In this document: piece after piece, positions 12,701 to 26,700 of the stretch
Layout of the letters: each line of letters opens with the position of its first letter
Position numbering within the stretch: position 1 is the stretch's first letter
NCBI GenBank assembly: GCA_008694505.1
Contig: VZDJ01007749.1
Coordinates: forward strand, 4,182,941-4,246,940
Length of the DNA stretch: 64,000 bases
Reading direction: 5' to 3'
From: Cyanoderma ruficeps
Lineage: Eukaryota > Chordata > Aves > Passeriformes > Timaliidae
The notes under the pieces: generated by a model
What the model saw: only the letters and a program-made list of their open reading frames with translations
Databases searched by the model: none
What the model was told of the DNA's origin: nothing
Translations under genes and position numbers: made by a program

Positions 12701-15700
12701 CAGAAAAATGTCTCAAGCTCTTGGCCCTGAAAGCTGATAAAGAATTAGTATATGCTCTAAATATGGTTTCCAAATCAGTCTCATGTGAACATCCTGCTTT
12801 GGGAGACTTGAATAACGACTTGCTCAGGGATGCAGCGCACAAGGAGAGGTGGAAAGGAACATATAAAGTACAAATGTTTGCAAAATAAAGGAAGATGGAA
12901 CTCTCAGAGCCATAACCTCAAATACAGCAGAGAAGCTACTTTCTATGGCTCTAATACTGAGAGATTTTGCAAATGTGGACTCCACGTGTGATAAATAGCC
13001 CTGCTGCCATATCTCCTGAAAAAGTTTAAAGGCATAACTAATGACATTGTTAAAAATGATTTCTGTGCTGATAGATGTTAGTGCCGACATTTTCCATTTA
13101 TTATTTCAGATTGTTTTGGACTTGTAGAAACAGTAAGTGAGTGCATTTTGAAACTCTGATGGGAATTGGACATTCACAAATTTCTTGTCACCTGGCAAAG
13201 TCAGTTAAAATGTTACAAGCAATTATTTTAATCATGTTGAAGATTAATCATACTTTAAAACATGGGTTCTGGAAATAAATTCTAAATGTTAATACTGATA
13301 AATTACTGTTGCAAATGGATCATTATGTAGAGGAAACATTTAGTTTAATTGGAGTTGCTCCTGAGCTGCTCTACATACATTATATGGGCCATGAAGCTGA
13401 AACCAAGTTCTGTCGTTTTGAAGAAAAATTCCACAGTCTCAGCCTGGGTTTAGTGTCTACTGTAAAGGGAACAAGGGAAATCAGACTAGGTGCCATGCTT
13501 GGATGTCTGTTTTTAATCCAGCAGACAATTTCAACCAAACTGGACAGGGCATTCACAGAGAGTAAGCTGTGGCAAAGCTGGTCAAAATAAAGACTTTACT
13601 AGGGTTCTCCCATCATGAAAAGAGACACTTCATGGGAATGCCACGGAATCTACAGAAGACTGAGAATTGGTCTGTAAGGGACAAGGCCTCTTAATGCAGA
13701 AGGCAAGACATTCAGGAATATCTTTATGTAGCTGTTCCTTGAAAAAGAAAGACATCATCCAAGACCGCTAAAATGCAGGTCATATTAACCTTTCCTTCCC
13801 TTGCACTGCTTTGGCTCTGGCTCTAGACCATGGTAAAGTAGCTGCAAATGGGGCAAAAATGCTGGTATGAACTCTTTCTCCAATACAACTCTTTGGGGAA
13901 GGCCTGTGTTACGATTACAAAGAAGATGGGTATGAAAAAGAAAAGCTGCGTAAAGCTGACATACAACTGGAACATTCTTAGACTAGAAAGATCTATTATT
14001 GACAGAGAGTTCTTGCTAGAAGCACAAAATAAAGTCAATCTAACACTCTGAAAGCCAAGCTTGAGATGTGTTTCACATTGGTTTGAAGGCCTTTTTGCAA
14101 GATCTTGACCATCCTCAGCACTGGTGTCGTTTGGGCCAGGGAGCTCCCAAGACTACTTTGATGAGCCCAAAGCACTGTGGAGGAATGGGCTTGCCTCTTT
14201 GCTCTGCCCTGCCCTGGGACTCCTCTGTGTTTAGACACACATCTGAACCTCCACATTTCCACAGGAGTTCCCAGCAATCCAGATGCAAAGGCACTCCAGA
14301 GCAGCCTTGTCCAAAGGGTACACTTGTGCTGAACAACAGCATTAGTCATAGATGGAGACAGCAGCTTGTTGGGTAACAACTCTAATACAGGCTATGGAAG
14401 TCAGCTTCTTTAGAGAAGAGGAGGGTATTTAAAAAATTCCTCCTATTATATTCACACAGAAAAAGCATTAAGGGACATGGTTTTCAAATGCCAGGGTCTC
14501 CTAGAAATGCTGTTCATTTGTCCCAATCTCCTTCCTAATTCCAGGGGTGCTGCTGTGCTTCCTGGTGCCACATACAGCATAATTCCTGTGCCTCTAAAAG
14601 ATGGAACTGTCTTCTTAAAGTATGCCAACGCTTCATCATTCCCTGCCACCTGGATGGCCAATGTGATGGGGTAGCTACTTGTCCTGACTATTTCTTTGAT
14701 GGGGAAGCTTTTCTGCTGGAAAATGGGCTAAAGGCATGGACTGTTTCTAGCCAGCCAACCATGCTACCCTGACAGTAAGAACAGAGCTGGATTATATTCA
14801 AGACCATGCATGGAGTCCAGGGTTCTGTATCCCAAACCTGATAACATGGACTAAGAACTTGAACTATTTCAGGCTACCACATGACCCTGACATGTTAACA
14901 ACTTGGGCTGTTACTGAGCTGGGTTAGATTCAAACCCATGGGCGAAGGTAAAAGGTTTTGTGTTCCGTTACTGGCGCCAAATGTTCTGTTTTCTTACTTG
15001 GCTTCTCTCATGATGGTGTTTTTCAAAGCATTTAGAAAGCACCCGTTAGCACTTCACTCTGTATACGTAATGTAATAATGGGGAGAGTCATGTGGGAGGA
15101 GGGACATGGTGGGCAGGAATCATTATCCAAATTAAGTGTTAAGCTTTGGCTTCTGCCCCTACCTTTGGTGAGGATTACAAGGATTAGTGGAGCGAGGGAA
15201 AGGAACTTCTGTTTCTAGAGCATGACTATGAAAATAGACACACTGGTAACTATGAACAAAATGGAAAAAGTAAATACAGTCCATGAAGTAACACCATTGG
15301 GAAAACAAATGTTCTCAAAGAAAAAAAATCAGAAAGTGCATAATTCTCTGCAGCATGAAGCATTGAGAGCCAAGGTCTGTTTTTTTGGAAAAGTTCCTTT
15401 GCATCTGGATCCCCATCAGACTTGGAAGAAGAAGTCTAGGAGGGCTGTGGTTTGGAGTGCACCGGCACTCTCATTGCAGATTGTTCCATTTGCTTTGTAA
15501 TAACAGCAGACATTTCATGTCTGACATAGAGAAGCCCCCATCCTCCACTGTCTCACCTGAGATGTATTTTGCCACAGTCCAGACACTGAGGAATGGATAG
15601 AAAACAAAAGCGGAAGCTGGATATTGATTCCCACATGAGACTCAAATAACATATCCTACTTTTTGCTTTGTAGCACCAGGCATTGCTCACCTCAAGGCCT

Positions 15701-17231
15701 GCTTTTGCATTTCATGTGTGAGAAAGAGCTCAACGCAGAAAAATATCTTTGTATACTAGCTCAATTCAATCCCTGAGAAGAAATATTGTGGTGTATTGTG
15801 GTGACCTCATGTTCCAAACAATGACACAACAGCTGTTAGCTATGTCAGACCATTGCACTGTGTAGTATCTGCCTAAGAATGGCAATGGCAGTGTGGAGTA
15901 CTTATATGTAAAACATTAAAGAGCATCTCCCATTCTATGATCCATCTCAACTTACGTGCTGGTAATGCTGCCTTACAGCTTGGAACACCTGCAGAATTCC
16001 ACAGTCAAAAAGTCATTGACAAACTGCATCTATCTTATGTGAATAAAGAATTTAAGTAAGCTATTCTTGTCACTTTTCCTCCTCCTCTGAGAAATCTGCA
16101 TTAAGTGAAGCCATGAGGCTCTTTTTGGCACTGACAGGAATAATCCCTGAATATAGTGCAAAGGTATTACAAAACAAAATAAAGTTTTTTCAGTTATAAA
16201 TTCCTGAGAACACCATTGCCGACAGACTGCAGAAAAAATTTTGTGTTTAGGAAGTAATACATAATTTAAAAGTCATACTCTTTGGCATGACAGGGAAAAA
16301 AAATCTGTAGTTTATTGTGTTTCAGACTCTAAATATTTTTTCAGTCTGGTGGTAAACCAAACACTTTTATGCATTTGTTGACATGTCCAGTGCATTTGGC
16401 AATGTGCAAAATCCTTGTTATTTGGGTCAGACAAGTGTCCTCAAAAACAAGGCAACCCAGCAGGCCTTCCAAGCCAGGCTGTGCCAGACTCTGTTTGCCC
16501 TGGTTCGGTGGAAGTGACTGCTAACCTACAGCAAGTCCTGCTCTGCACCAGGGCTGTGGCCTCTGCAGGGAGCTGGGCTGCCTGGCTCAGCCTCCTCATT
16601 CTCTTCCTGACTGCTCAAGGTCAGACCCAGGAATTCACTGCCCTCCATGTGGGGCATGCCAAGAGGCAGCACTCTTCATGAGCTCCCTATCACTGCCTCT
16701 TGGCCCTGGCCCCAGAACTGGCTGATACTCATTTGGCAATACCCCCTTATTTCATGCCTCCCTGCTAGAAGTCACAGCAGAGTGACAGAAAAACAAATGG
16801 GCCATAAGAGCAAAACCTCTCTCTTCCCAAAATGTAAGTCTATACATAAGAAGAGACTCTGGAGCATTTGTATGCACCTGCTGCATGAACTGATGGAATT
16901 AACTTCCCCTTTTTACTGTATATGAGAGATTTATCTCCCCCTCTCCCCTCCAGGTACAGACTGCCACAAAGAAAAGGCAGAATTTAGATCCTTGGTCCTC
17001 TCCCACCAGGCCCTACCCTCCTTCCCTGCTCCATTCTCCCTGGTTGCTTCTTTGTGTCACTGGTAATCTGAAATTAGAAGCTGCTGTCTCATTTGGCTGG
17101 TAATTGTACCTCCTTTAGAGAGGAATCCCATTTAACAGAAGTTCAAGAATGAAAGAGTTTATCCTGGTTAGCAAGTTTGTTATCTTCAACACTCTGACTA
17201 AAGGCAGCTGAAAATGAGGGCGGCACATATC
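9782..17231. other. intergenic, no gene seen
   Basis: No coding signal is visible. It contains the possible old repeat at 11,862-11,972. At 14,035-14,379 there are overlapping ORFs on both strands of about 100 codons, typical of a locally GC-richer patch. A developmental-enhancer-like AT-rich block at 9,990-10,330 is treated as a finding only. Confidence 0.75.
11862..11972 (+). repeat. possible old amniote dispersed repeat
   Basis: The stretch GCCAGACTGGACTAGCCCAG, the later AGTCCAACAATCTGTCTTTG and AGCACCAGATACC follow the order of a diverged dispersed repeat I recall from reptile and bird genomes (actagaccag, tagtccagtatcctgtct, ggccagcaccagatgc). I cannot name the family, and the match is from memory. 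Confidence 0.35.
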
Positions 17232-17269
17232 TATGATGGAAACTCTCCTATATATGATGGAAACTCTCC
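17232..17269 (+). repeat. two-copy tandem repeat, period 21
   Basis: TATGATGGAAACTCTCC occurs at 17,232-17,248 and again at 17,253-17,269. Four bases lie between the perfect copies, so the period is 21. Confidence 0.9.
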
Positions 17270-17271
17270 AC

Positions 17272-17293
17272 AGGCTTGAAAGAGGCTTGAAAG
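17272..17293 (+). repeat. perfect 11-base tandem duplication
   Basis: AGGCTTGAAAG is repeated twice without a gap, directly after the 21-base tandem pair. The two look like a small replication-slippage hotspot. Confidence 0.9.
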
Positions 17294-18379
17294 CTGAATT
17301 TTCAAAGCATTTCCTGGGCACTACATGAACACACCCTTTCTTTAAAATGTAGCAGGTGGGATCCAAAGATCAGATATGTTTACAGATACAGACAGAATGA
17401 TGATGGCTTTTAAGATCTCAGACATGGAGATACAATTCTCCAAAACTGGTGTTTGAATCAACTGTTTCATGTCTCCAATGTAACCTTATGTTGCACATTG
17501 TCCTCATTCATTTGGGTAGAAGTATTTCTTTGAATGACAAACCTGTAAATCCACTTAATAGCTGTGAGATTCATATTGCCTTATCTTTGTCTTGTTTTAT
17601 CATGTATGTCACTGTACCAGCTCACTTGGATAAGTAACTGCTTCATTTCAGGTGTGTGCATGGTATGATCCTGCTTTTGAAGCTGCACTTAAGCAACAGC
17701 ACTATTGAGATATGAGGTGCAATCTGGGGAACAACAGCTGTCAAAAACATCCAAACCAAACAAGCTCAGCCAATTTTTCTTTGTTACAAAGACAAAGATG
17801 TTGAAATACACTCATATTTACATCAAATACTTAATCACATACTTGAATGCCTCAGTTTGCAGCATACATAAGCAGCATTCAGCACACATGATTTCTCTCA
17901 CTGCCGCTTTGGTACTGGCAGCCAGGCAAACCCTGACACACAAACACTGTTCCTTTTCCTCTCCAACACTACATGCAACTGCTGCATTTGTTGAATTTGC
18001 TCTATGATGTTTCTCATCCCAATGGAAAGTGCCTCTGATCTCTCTCTCCAGAGGCAAGGCACAGCCTTAACACCCCACAGATGTGCACACTACGGGGGAA
18101 GCAAAGGAGTGTGAGCGCTGACAGCTGAGGATGGTGGGAGAACAGGAGCATGGAGCACCCTCAGCGTTCTGCCCACTGTGACACTTGGCACACACCCACC
18201 AAACCCACCTGGGGCCAACCCTGTGCCACCTACCCAGCACAGAAAGGACAATGTCCTGTGCCACACTGCCAGCATGCCCAAGAAGCACTGTGGGATGGGC
18301 ATTTCAATCCCTGCTGTATTCCTGAAAGGGATGCACTAAAGCTAAGGAAGTGGATGGGGTGAAATCTTGTTCTAGTTAT

Positions 18380-18421
18380 GTTAATAGGAGTATTGTAATT
18401 GTTAATAGGAGTATTGTAATT
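18380..18421 (+). repeat. perfect 21-base tandem duplication
   Basis: A 21-base unit beginning GTTAATAGGAG occurs twice in perfect head-to-tail order. Perfect identity suggests a recent duplication that may be polymorphic. Confidence 0.92.
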
Positions 18422-21400
18422 GTCTTCAATGGAGCTAGGCTTTCTCTGCATGGAACCTGCCAGAAAATCCCAATACCCACTTGTATTTTCCTATTTCAGG
18501 ATGAAAATTAGGTACAGCACATATTTCACTCACTGGTGTACAGCTGTCACCGTGGAAACCCTGTTCAATAGAGTGTGAAAACTTTTACAGGGCTGGCTGG
18601 GTTCATAAAGTGTTGAGCACCATTTTTCCCCCATTAATTTTATTACAGGTACTATCATTCAAAAATTAGGCAATCTAAGTGTGTACAAATAGCTGTAATT
18701 ATGCACTCCGCTGCCATGTATGTCTCTACAACAAATCATGTACTGTATTTTTCAATTAAATTCCACTCTTCAAACATACCATGATGACATAACAAGAACT
18801 TCTGTATTTTTCCAAGCATATACTAATTATGTTTTCCACTGCAACATTCTAGGAGTAGATACTGCTCCATTTTGCAAATGGGGAAACAAGGGTACACAGG
18901 AATCACAGATCTTGTCAAAACTGTGCAGCCAAGTCCTGGCAGATTCAGGAATGGAATCCGTGAGTCCTGACTCTTTAGTTCCCCCGCTCTGATCACCAGA
19001 CAACACTCCCTTCCTCTGAAATAGGCTATTTTGATTGAAAACAGATGGTGTACATTTTTGGCACAGTGTTTTTTAACTATATTAAAATGCTCTGAATGAA
19101 TATGTGCTTATATCATACCTATGTGTGTATACATGTATATACATGCATACTGCATCTATGCATACAGAAATAGGTATGAGTTAACAACATATTAATTTAC
19201 ATATATCGTATGCAAATGTAATGGATATGCTGAAAGATACATAAGTGCAGCTGGACAGCTGACATACCTAAACACATAAGCTGTAGTCTTCAGTGATATT
19301 GTAATTACACACTGTGTATTATCTCTCTCTAAGCAACAGACTTGATGCTCTTGATGGAGTGTTCACTTAGATGTAATTCATGCATTAAAGTTTTTTTATC
19401 ATTTGGTGAAAAATTTTAGTGCTGTTTCTGTAAGGGATGAATCATATCCTCTTTTATTAGCTCCAGGACCAACTTCCATCCTAGCTGAACAATGCCTTTA
19501 GTGGGCACTGCCTGCATTCACATTGTTGTGGATTTTTCCTGCAACTGAGTTATGTCTTAAATATCATACTTATCTTTTGGATTTGCTCCTTCTGTCATAG
19601 TATTTGCCCTTGAATTAAGTCTCCTCTAAACAGTTTGTTTTCAGCTAAGGACTGGCAAACCCTGGATTTGCTGTCTGTCAGGATTAAGATTTTCCCACAC
19701 ATCCTGCCCTGGAGGAGACGACAAAGAACAGTTTTTACTTAACCAATTCCTCACCTGCAGTCTTGGGTCAGGTAAAGATGGGCTGCCATATCAACTGGCA
19801 AACAGCTCAGGAGACCTTTTCCATGGCTGGAAATCACCAGAATGGGCCTGTATTGCTCATTCTCCTGTGGATTCCCAGTAAAGAAGGTGGGCCCTGAAAG
19901 GCACTCACATGGGATACGTTCTAGTTACAACCCCGTTTCCACAGTCCCTCCCCATTGATCATATTTCCATTTCTTATATTAGTTGATCGGATTTTCCCCT
20001 TCACTTACCGCAAAAGAGGTAAAAAAAATTAGCTTTCAAATCCACAGTCATGCAGGGGGAGTTGAAAACAGCTCATCCCCCACACATATCCTTTGTCTGC
20101 ACATTGACCCCAGTCACCTCACACCTTATATGCACAGAAACTGAGTCAAAATTGGGGGTGACATTAGAATTTGGGAATTCTGTCCTTGTAGAAAGAGCAA
20201 AAATAGTTATTTCGGTCTTTGCTAATTCCTTCTGGACTGACCCATGACTGTATAACAGAAAAAGGAAATATTGCTGATATTCACTGCTCTTGTCTTTTTT
20301 GGTTCTAAATCTGCAGAAGTCGGGAATCAGGAAATGCCTGCAAAAAGGTTTTGAGGAGGTCACCGAAGCAGAAGCATACTACAGTGCTGCTTTATCTATG
20401 GTTAAACAAAATATGGCCTCTTACTATAAAGAAAAAGAGCTTAATATCTTTCAAAACTGTAGGTCAAAATCCACAAAAAGTAGCACTGGTGTTTTCTGGT
20501 TTCACACTCGATTCTGTAATGTGGTGCTAAAATCTCCACAATTGTGTTTATAACATCAGGTAGCAGTTGTCAATGGAGAATGCCTTACCTCAGCTCTTAA
20601 CTTGCACAGGATGGATTAGCATGCTTATATTTTCCTGTCTGTTTGTTATGCTACAAAACTAATACTCTGGCACACTCCATTCTTAGTAAAGATTTTTTAA
20701 TGCTAATTTCCTCTGTATCAAAAGATACAGTAAACATATGTACTCAGGATAGCTCTCTTGCAATTCAATACACTAAGCTATTTTGCTCTAACTTTGCAAA
20801 ACTAAATATAAATTTCCAAATAGAAAAAAGTGTTAAAAGGGAAGTCTGTTCTTGCAAACTATTATGTGATAACCAGGCCTCTCCCATATCAATAAAAAGC
20901 TCTCCACAGTGACACTCTTGCCCTTTCTCTAGCCATTTTCTGCCAGGTAGGAATCAGAGAAATGCAAAACAGCCTTAAAAGCTCCATATCTGATCAGAAG
21001 AAACTCTCCCAGTGCAGGTCAGGCACCGACTGACAAAGATGTTGTTCCATTTCCCTTTTAATAAGCCATTCCAAAGAGGGCTGAATTAATTTTTCAGACT
21101 GCTGTATGGCATGAAGGCATCAGCCTGAACAAGATCTGCTGGATTCACATCCTACAGCAGGCCAGTGCCGCCAGGATGATGAGGCTGCTTGAAGACAACA
21201 CAGCTTGAGCCACCCTGGAATGCTGGTTGCATGCAGTGCTGGATCTCCTTCCCCTGGTTCTGGTGGGATTCAGACTACTCTCCTGCCATTTAAAGTGGAA
21301 GTGGGCTGTCTGTTAATAAGCTACCTGATTTTTTTTTTACGAATACTGAATAGAGTCCAGAAACTAAAGTCATAAGGAGAATGTAACATGCAATTTATAT

Positions 21401-23504
21401 CCAATATGCAGAAGCCTGTTTTCTCTACAGCACTTTCCCTCTTCCATGTTTTGAAGATTTTTCATGTTCCCTCCTTATCTCTTTATCTTCACCAGTCAGA
21501 ATAGATACCCTATGATAAACATGTGCAGGAAACTAAGTCCCAGAAAACTCCACGATTAGCCTGAGACTACTTGGTGAACTGGCTGGAGATGGGAAGACTG
21601 CCCAGCTTTCTCAGTAATCCACCCTTGGCCCCAGTTCAGCAGAGCACTTAGGTACTTGTTTAACTTAAGCATGATACAGTGCTTCAAATGTGAATCATAG
21701 ACCTTTTTATTATTATCACTTTTACTGCAGGGTGAGGAAATTAAGTCTTAGGAAACGCCTTGAAGCAAACTGGAGCAATAAATTGAATAACCTGCGGCTC
21801 TGCACCCCGAGTCTGTCAGTGTCCCTGACCAGAGGGAGGATGAGGTTCAGAGACCTCGGCCCAGCTCATTTTCTCCTCCTGTAGGAGACAGCAGTGAGAT
21901 TAGTGACTGTAGGACTGCTGCTGTGTAGAGCTGTGCTAGTCATAGCTGGAAGCTAATGATACATCCACTCGCCACTTTCCTCATTATTCAGTCAAGGAAG
22001 AATATCTTCACTTTGTTGGAAAATCCAAAAGAGCAGCTGGTAACTGTCGACATCTTTTTCTAACTTAACCATGGCTATCACTCTTCATTGTAAAAATATA
22101 AATCTTTTTTAACATCTTCAAAAATCTTTTTTCATTACCAAATTCCATTGGAAAATTGGAAACCCAATTTTCATGGCCTCCAAAACGAAATCCTGTGTTT
22201 CAGGAGGAAGCCAAGAAAATGATGGCAGCAAATGCTGGACTCCAGGTGATGAATGTAGCTGGACCTTGCTTCCTCCTGATGCACCACACATGGAAATTGT
22301 TGGTGCTCTAAGCTAACAGGGAAAGAAAAGGTTTTGACATACAGCTGTATTATGATTTATGTTTCTATGACATTACTTGACTGAAGTATTAGAAACATTC
22401 CATTTCATTTAATGATTTTAATTTGCCTACAGTGTGTTTTGGCATAGTTTCGGATGTTAAGGGGAGGCAGCAACATCTCTGTGGTTAAGGCTGAAGCTAG
22501 CTTCTGTTATAGCACCCTGTTTCCATCCCTTCATAACTTTGGCTTGGAAAGCTGCTTGAGTCTGAAGCTTGCCAGGTCTATTTTAGTCACTTTTGCAAAA
22601 ACTGAGGAAAACCTGCCAAATGACTTTCAAGTTACGAGTTGCTAAAACTTACTCTGATGGGAAATATTTACTTTTAATTAGTACTTTTAGTCCTTGTCTT
22701 CACTTTGATTGATTGACTGAGTTGAATTAATCCATAGCAACATTCCTGCCTAAAGAAAAATTCTCTGTCACATAAACTTGTCCCCTGAAAGACGGTGGCT
22801 GTAGAGCAATGTCCTTTTCCTGATCTGTCCATGCCCCACTGGGAGAGGTTATTGTCCATGACACAACCTCTGGTGCTTTGCCCATATGCTGGAGGTTGCC
22901 CCTCCTTTTGATGTCTAAAGGAGGTCTAATTAAGGCCCAGCTTATTTCAGCTGAGGTGAGCTGGGTTACTTGAAGCAGTGACAAACTGCTGCATGGCTAA
23001 CCTCGCCCTCCTGCACGGATGCAGGTAGGGAGCACTCCTGCCAGCAGATCTGCTCTCACCTCTCTCAGGGAGGTTCCATTCACCCTGGGAGCACTATCAA
23101 CAAAATGAAGCTGTACCACTGGCCAGCACCTCCTCCCACAAGGACAATTATTCCCAGTGCTATCCACACACAAGGATCCGAGCCAGTGTTATGTTCACAC
23201 TTTTTGATTAAACTAGTACAAATATTTGCCTTTCTCTACCTCAAAAACCACTTGCAATCACACTTCTAACCTTTCCATATAATTAAATATCTTAATTTGT
23301 GCAGGGACAGTTTACAAAGAAAAATGGTTGACATCGTGCAAAGATATAAACCACTCTTATTTTTCATAAAACTAAGTCCAAACAGTTTTGTTTGTTCCAG
23401 AAGGAATTATGAATTCACTTATGCTCTTGCTGAGATCAAGGAAGCTTTTTTTTGGCATTGGTTTTGGTAGGATCATTACTGAACAGTACGTAACATTTTA
23501 AACT
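18422..23504. other. intergenic, no gene seen
   Basis: This is AT-rich sequence with short chance ORFs. Apart from the inverted repeat at 19,113-19,179 I see no structure. No splice-framed exon or known repeat was recognised. Confidence 0.75.
19113..19179. repeat. inverted repeat enclosing an alternating AT/GT-rich core
   Basis: TCATACCTAT at 19,113-19,122 and ATAGGTATGA at 19,170-19,179 are perfect reverse complements. The 47-base interior is rich in GTATACATGTATATAC and TGCATA-type alternating purine-pyrimidine steps. Confidence 0.8.
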
Positions 23505-23727
23505 GGTTAGATTAGATGTTAGGAAGAAATTCTTCACTATGAAAGTGGTGAGGCACTGGCACAGGTTGCACAAAGCTGTGGATGCCTCATCCCTGGAAGT
23601 GTTCAAGATCAGATTGGATGGGGCTTTGAGCAATGTGGTGGAAGGTGTCTCTGCCCATGGCAGAGGGGTTAGAACTGGATGATCTTTTAGGTCCCTTCAA
23701 CCCCAACCATTCCATGGTTCCATGACT
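23505..23727 (+). mobile_element. CR1 LINE, 5'-truncated 3' end
   Basis: From about 23,512 the + strand reads as the C-terminus of CR1 ORF2: LDVRKNFFTMKVV, then RHWHRLHKAVDASSLEVFK, then RLDGALSNVVEGV. The 3' UTR follows, with GAACTGGATGATCTTTTAGGTCCCTTCAACCC-like sequence. It ends in diverged copies of the terminal ATTCTATG unit (CCATTCCATGGTTCCATGAC). Small deletions relative to the remembered consensus, for example in the segment after AGGTTGC, show it is old and inactive. CR1 elements are the dominant LINE of birds and other reptiles and are nearly always 5'-truncated like this. Confidence 0.93.
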
Positions 23728-26700
23728 TCAAGATTTCCTTCTCTTTGGGAGGTGACCTGAAGTTACCTGCTGACTAGCAAGAGGTGTTTACTTACAACAG
23801 ATATTTTCAGCAAGCGTCTCAAATTTTACAGAGCACTTCATTTTTTCTGTTAGTTTTCACTGAGAGAAGGAATCAGTCTGCAAAATGTAGTACTGGCAAA
23901 CAATAGAAGTGCTGGTTTCTAGTTATTGTTACCTGTGCTACTGCCATCACTTACTTAAAATGTGATGATGGATTGGAAATTTAATCCATGGAGAGGTGGG
24001 ACTTGCTGCCTCTCCTTCCAAATAAAATTTAGCAAACAAACTCAAAATGCCAACTGTTGATAAACCACGATATTGTGATTTCAATCTGCCGACCATGATG
24101 AAAGTGTCTGTTTACATTAAGTAAATTACACCTGCCTCTGATTAAAGCAGACTTCTGTCTGAATTGTATCTGTTGTCATTGTCTGTATCTATTCTCCCAA
24201 TGAAATATGTATTTTAGACCTTTGATGCCATTTTTGCAATTCTTAAGTTAAAAGTAAGCTACATAAAACAGAGGCACCACTGTTTTCAATGAATCAATAT
24301 TCTTTCATTAAAATTCACAAAAAAGCAAAGCAGTACTTTAAAACAACAACTGAATTGGTCAGACCTCTAATCTGAAAATTCCACAATCTTGGGGAAATCG
24401 AGATCAGTGGGTGATCTCTTGGATTCTCTTTGTAACCAGCTAAACACTCTGAGCCTTTCCCTGACATAAAGTTAATCCAGTTCTATCCACCGTGTGTTCA
24501 CATTCCAAATTAGGCTCTTTCTGGTTTCATTCTCATCCAAGTACAGTATTTGCTGGGTTTTACAAGTAAATATTTTCCCCCCTCCCTCTTCACATGCTTC
24601 CCTCCCTCTTTCTTGCCAAACTCCCTGCCCTTGACTTCCCCTTTCTAAATTGCTCTTCCTTCCCATGTGATTTCCAAATTAGTCATCACGTTCCCTCCCT
24701 CTTTCATCTATCCCATTCTTCCTCACTTCATCCTGTTTCCTCACCCAATCAAAGACCTCTCGGTCACGAGTTTCCTCATTCCTCATCCCTTCCATCAATG
24801 TTATGTACGTGACAGTAGCAGCTCTTTTTTGAAAATTGCTTTCATAGTGAAAACCTCACTGAATTCATCTCTAAGTATGCCCTTTTAATAAAAAAACGTC
24901 CATAATACAGCACTGAGTGTTCACCAGCAGAAGAGGTATTGGTTCTAAAGCAACAGACATTGAAATCCTTGATTATGATCAATAGAAACTACAAATCACT
25001 GCAAAGAGAGTAGGTTTAAAAGCAGCTCTTTTGCTGAGTTATTGCTGTTGTAAATTGAGCAACACGAGCTTTGTATAGGCATCAGCCAGATAATGTAAAT
25101 GAATCCATTTTCCTTTTTAATCAATGGGTTATCTGTATTTGATGTGGCAGTGTCAGAAACCTGCATCTATCCAGTTTCACAAGGAAATATATGGTCTTCC
25201 TCAGAACTCTTCTGTTTAAGAAGCAACTTGACCTGACAAAAAGTTCTATGTCATTAAATATCTTCATTTAAGGGAGTGAAGTATCTTGAGAGGAGTTCAA
25301 CTTTTGAAGATGGCATAACACAGGTAACAGATTCTGGACACAGTGGAATAAAATATCAGGAAAGACAGAGAAATCCACAGGAAAGAACTTGATTGTGAAG
25401 GTACTGAAGGCTTGAAAAGTTGCAGACAATTACAGACTACAAAAATAAGAGAGAAAATAACAAAACAGTCCTAGATTTATGTTACTGAAGAAAGGAAAAA
25501 AAAAAAAGAATCTCAGACTGCTACACTGACATTAATTAAGGTTTACAGCAGCCCTAGGAGCTTTGGCAGCCTTGGCCCCACTTTCACAGGAAGAAAACAA
25601 CATATTGAGAGATGAAACAGCATTGTCAGAGTGCAAACACAGGGTCCTATTTGGAGGTCAGAATGAGACGTGATTTTGGTCAGTTCCAAGCCTGCATCAT
25701 AAAAGCAGGATTCAAATTATAGCAATTTCACACAGTTATAAATGTAATTCCATTACTTCCTCTCCTCTTCTTTAATCACAGAGGCTATCTTGTTTCTGTT
25801 CAGAGCACCCCTGGATACTTCAGTAGGGTCAAATCTGCTTCATTCTTCACAGAAAATTGTATGCTGGTGGTGGCCACATTCTCATTAGTTTTAAATACAG
25901 ACTAAAACCAGGGGGATGAGGCCAGTACAGATCCAGTGTAGTGAGATCAGGATGATGCAATTTCTCTCTGAGGTAAAATTATTCCGTTCAGCCATTCACA
26001 GAAAATCGTTAAGACTATAAATAAGACTCCAAAGACCAATAAAAGAAGCATGAGGGAAGAGAAAGATAATTCCATATTTACAATGCCTATATATACATAC
26101 ACATTTATGATCATTGTTTTGGGTTTAGGTAAATATTAAGCATCAATTTTGCCAGGTACGATTTAGTGCTTGTAGTTGGACTTTTCTGTAGACCTCACAG
26201 GTGAAATAGGTCTTGGCAAGGCAGTTGGAGAGGGAAAGAATAGTAGATTTACAGGTCTTTAAAAACACTAAGTGTGTTACTAAATGCACTACTATAGGTA
26301 CTGAGACTAATTAAAGTTCTGCAACAGCCATCAGTGTCAGTGAAGAGATCTCAGTTCACTAGGATTAAGTTTGCTCCAGCAGCAAGATTTATGTGAAATT
26401 ACAGTGAAACATTATAGAACAAGTGTTGCTCGATTCACACATGCTGGTCTTCAGTGTCCCCCTAGAGTGCAACCACTGTGTGCTCCATCTGCAGCTACCT
26501 GCAATCTCTTCCAATAACCTAAGTTATTACTACAGTTTAGGCAACAGCTGTAGGACCCCTTTTCAAATAGTACCACCCCATGTCTGTAAATATACCCTCT
26601 AAATTGTGTGCCAGCACTGTTTTTTCAGAATACTACAAAAGTTTGCTTGGGAGATGAAATGCTGTATCGATGCAAACAACATGTGTCTACAAACTGAAGT

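Noticed and set aside
14035..14379. overlapping 100-114-codon ORFs on both strands
   Set aside because: Neither strand shows a family motif or splice framework. Complementary open frames in a GC-richer patch are expected by chance.
18546..18559. RFX X-box-like GTCACCGTGGAAAC
   Set aside because: It is close to the consensus but has a mismatch in the second half-site and no promoter nearby. It is too weak to call.
23436..23633. 65-codon minus-strand ORF
   Set aside because: It is a shadow lying antisense to the CR1 ORF2 remnant on the plus strand.
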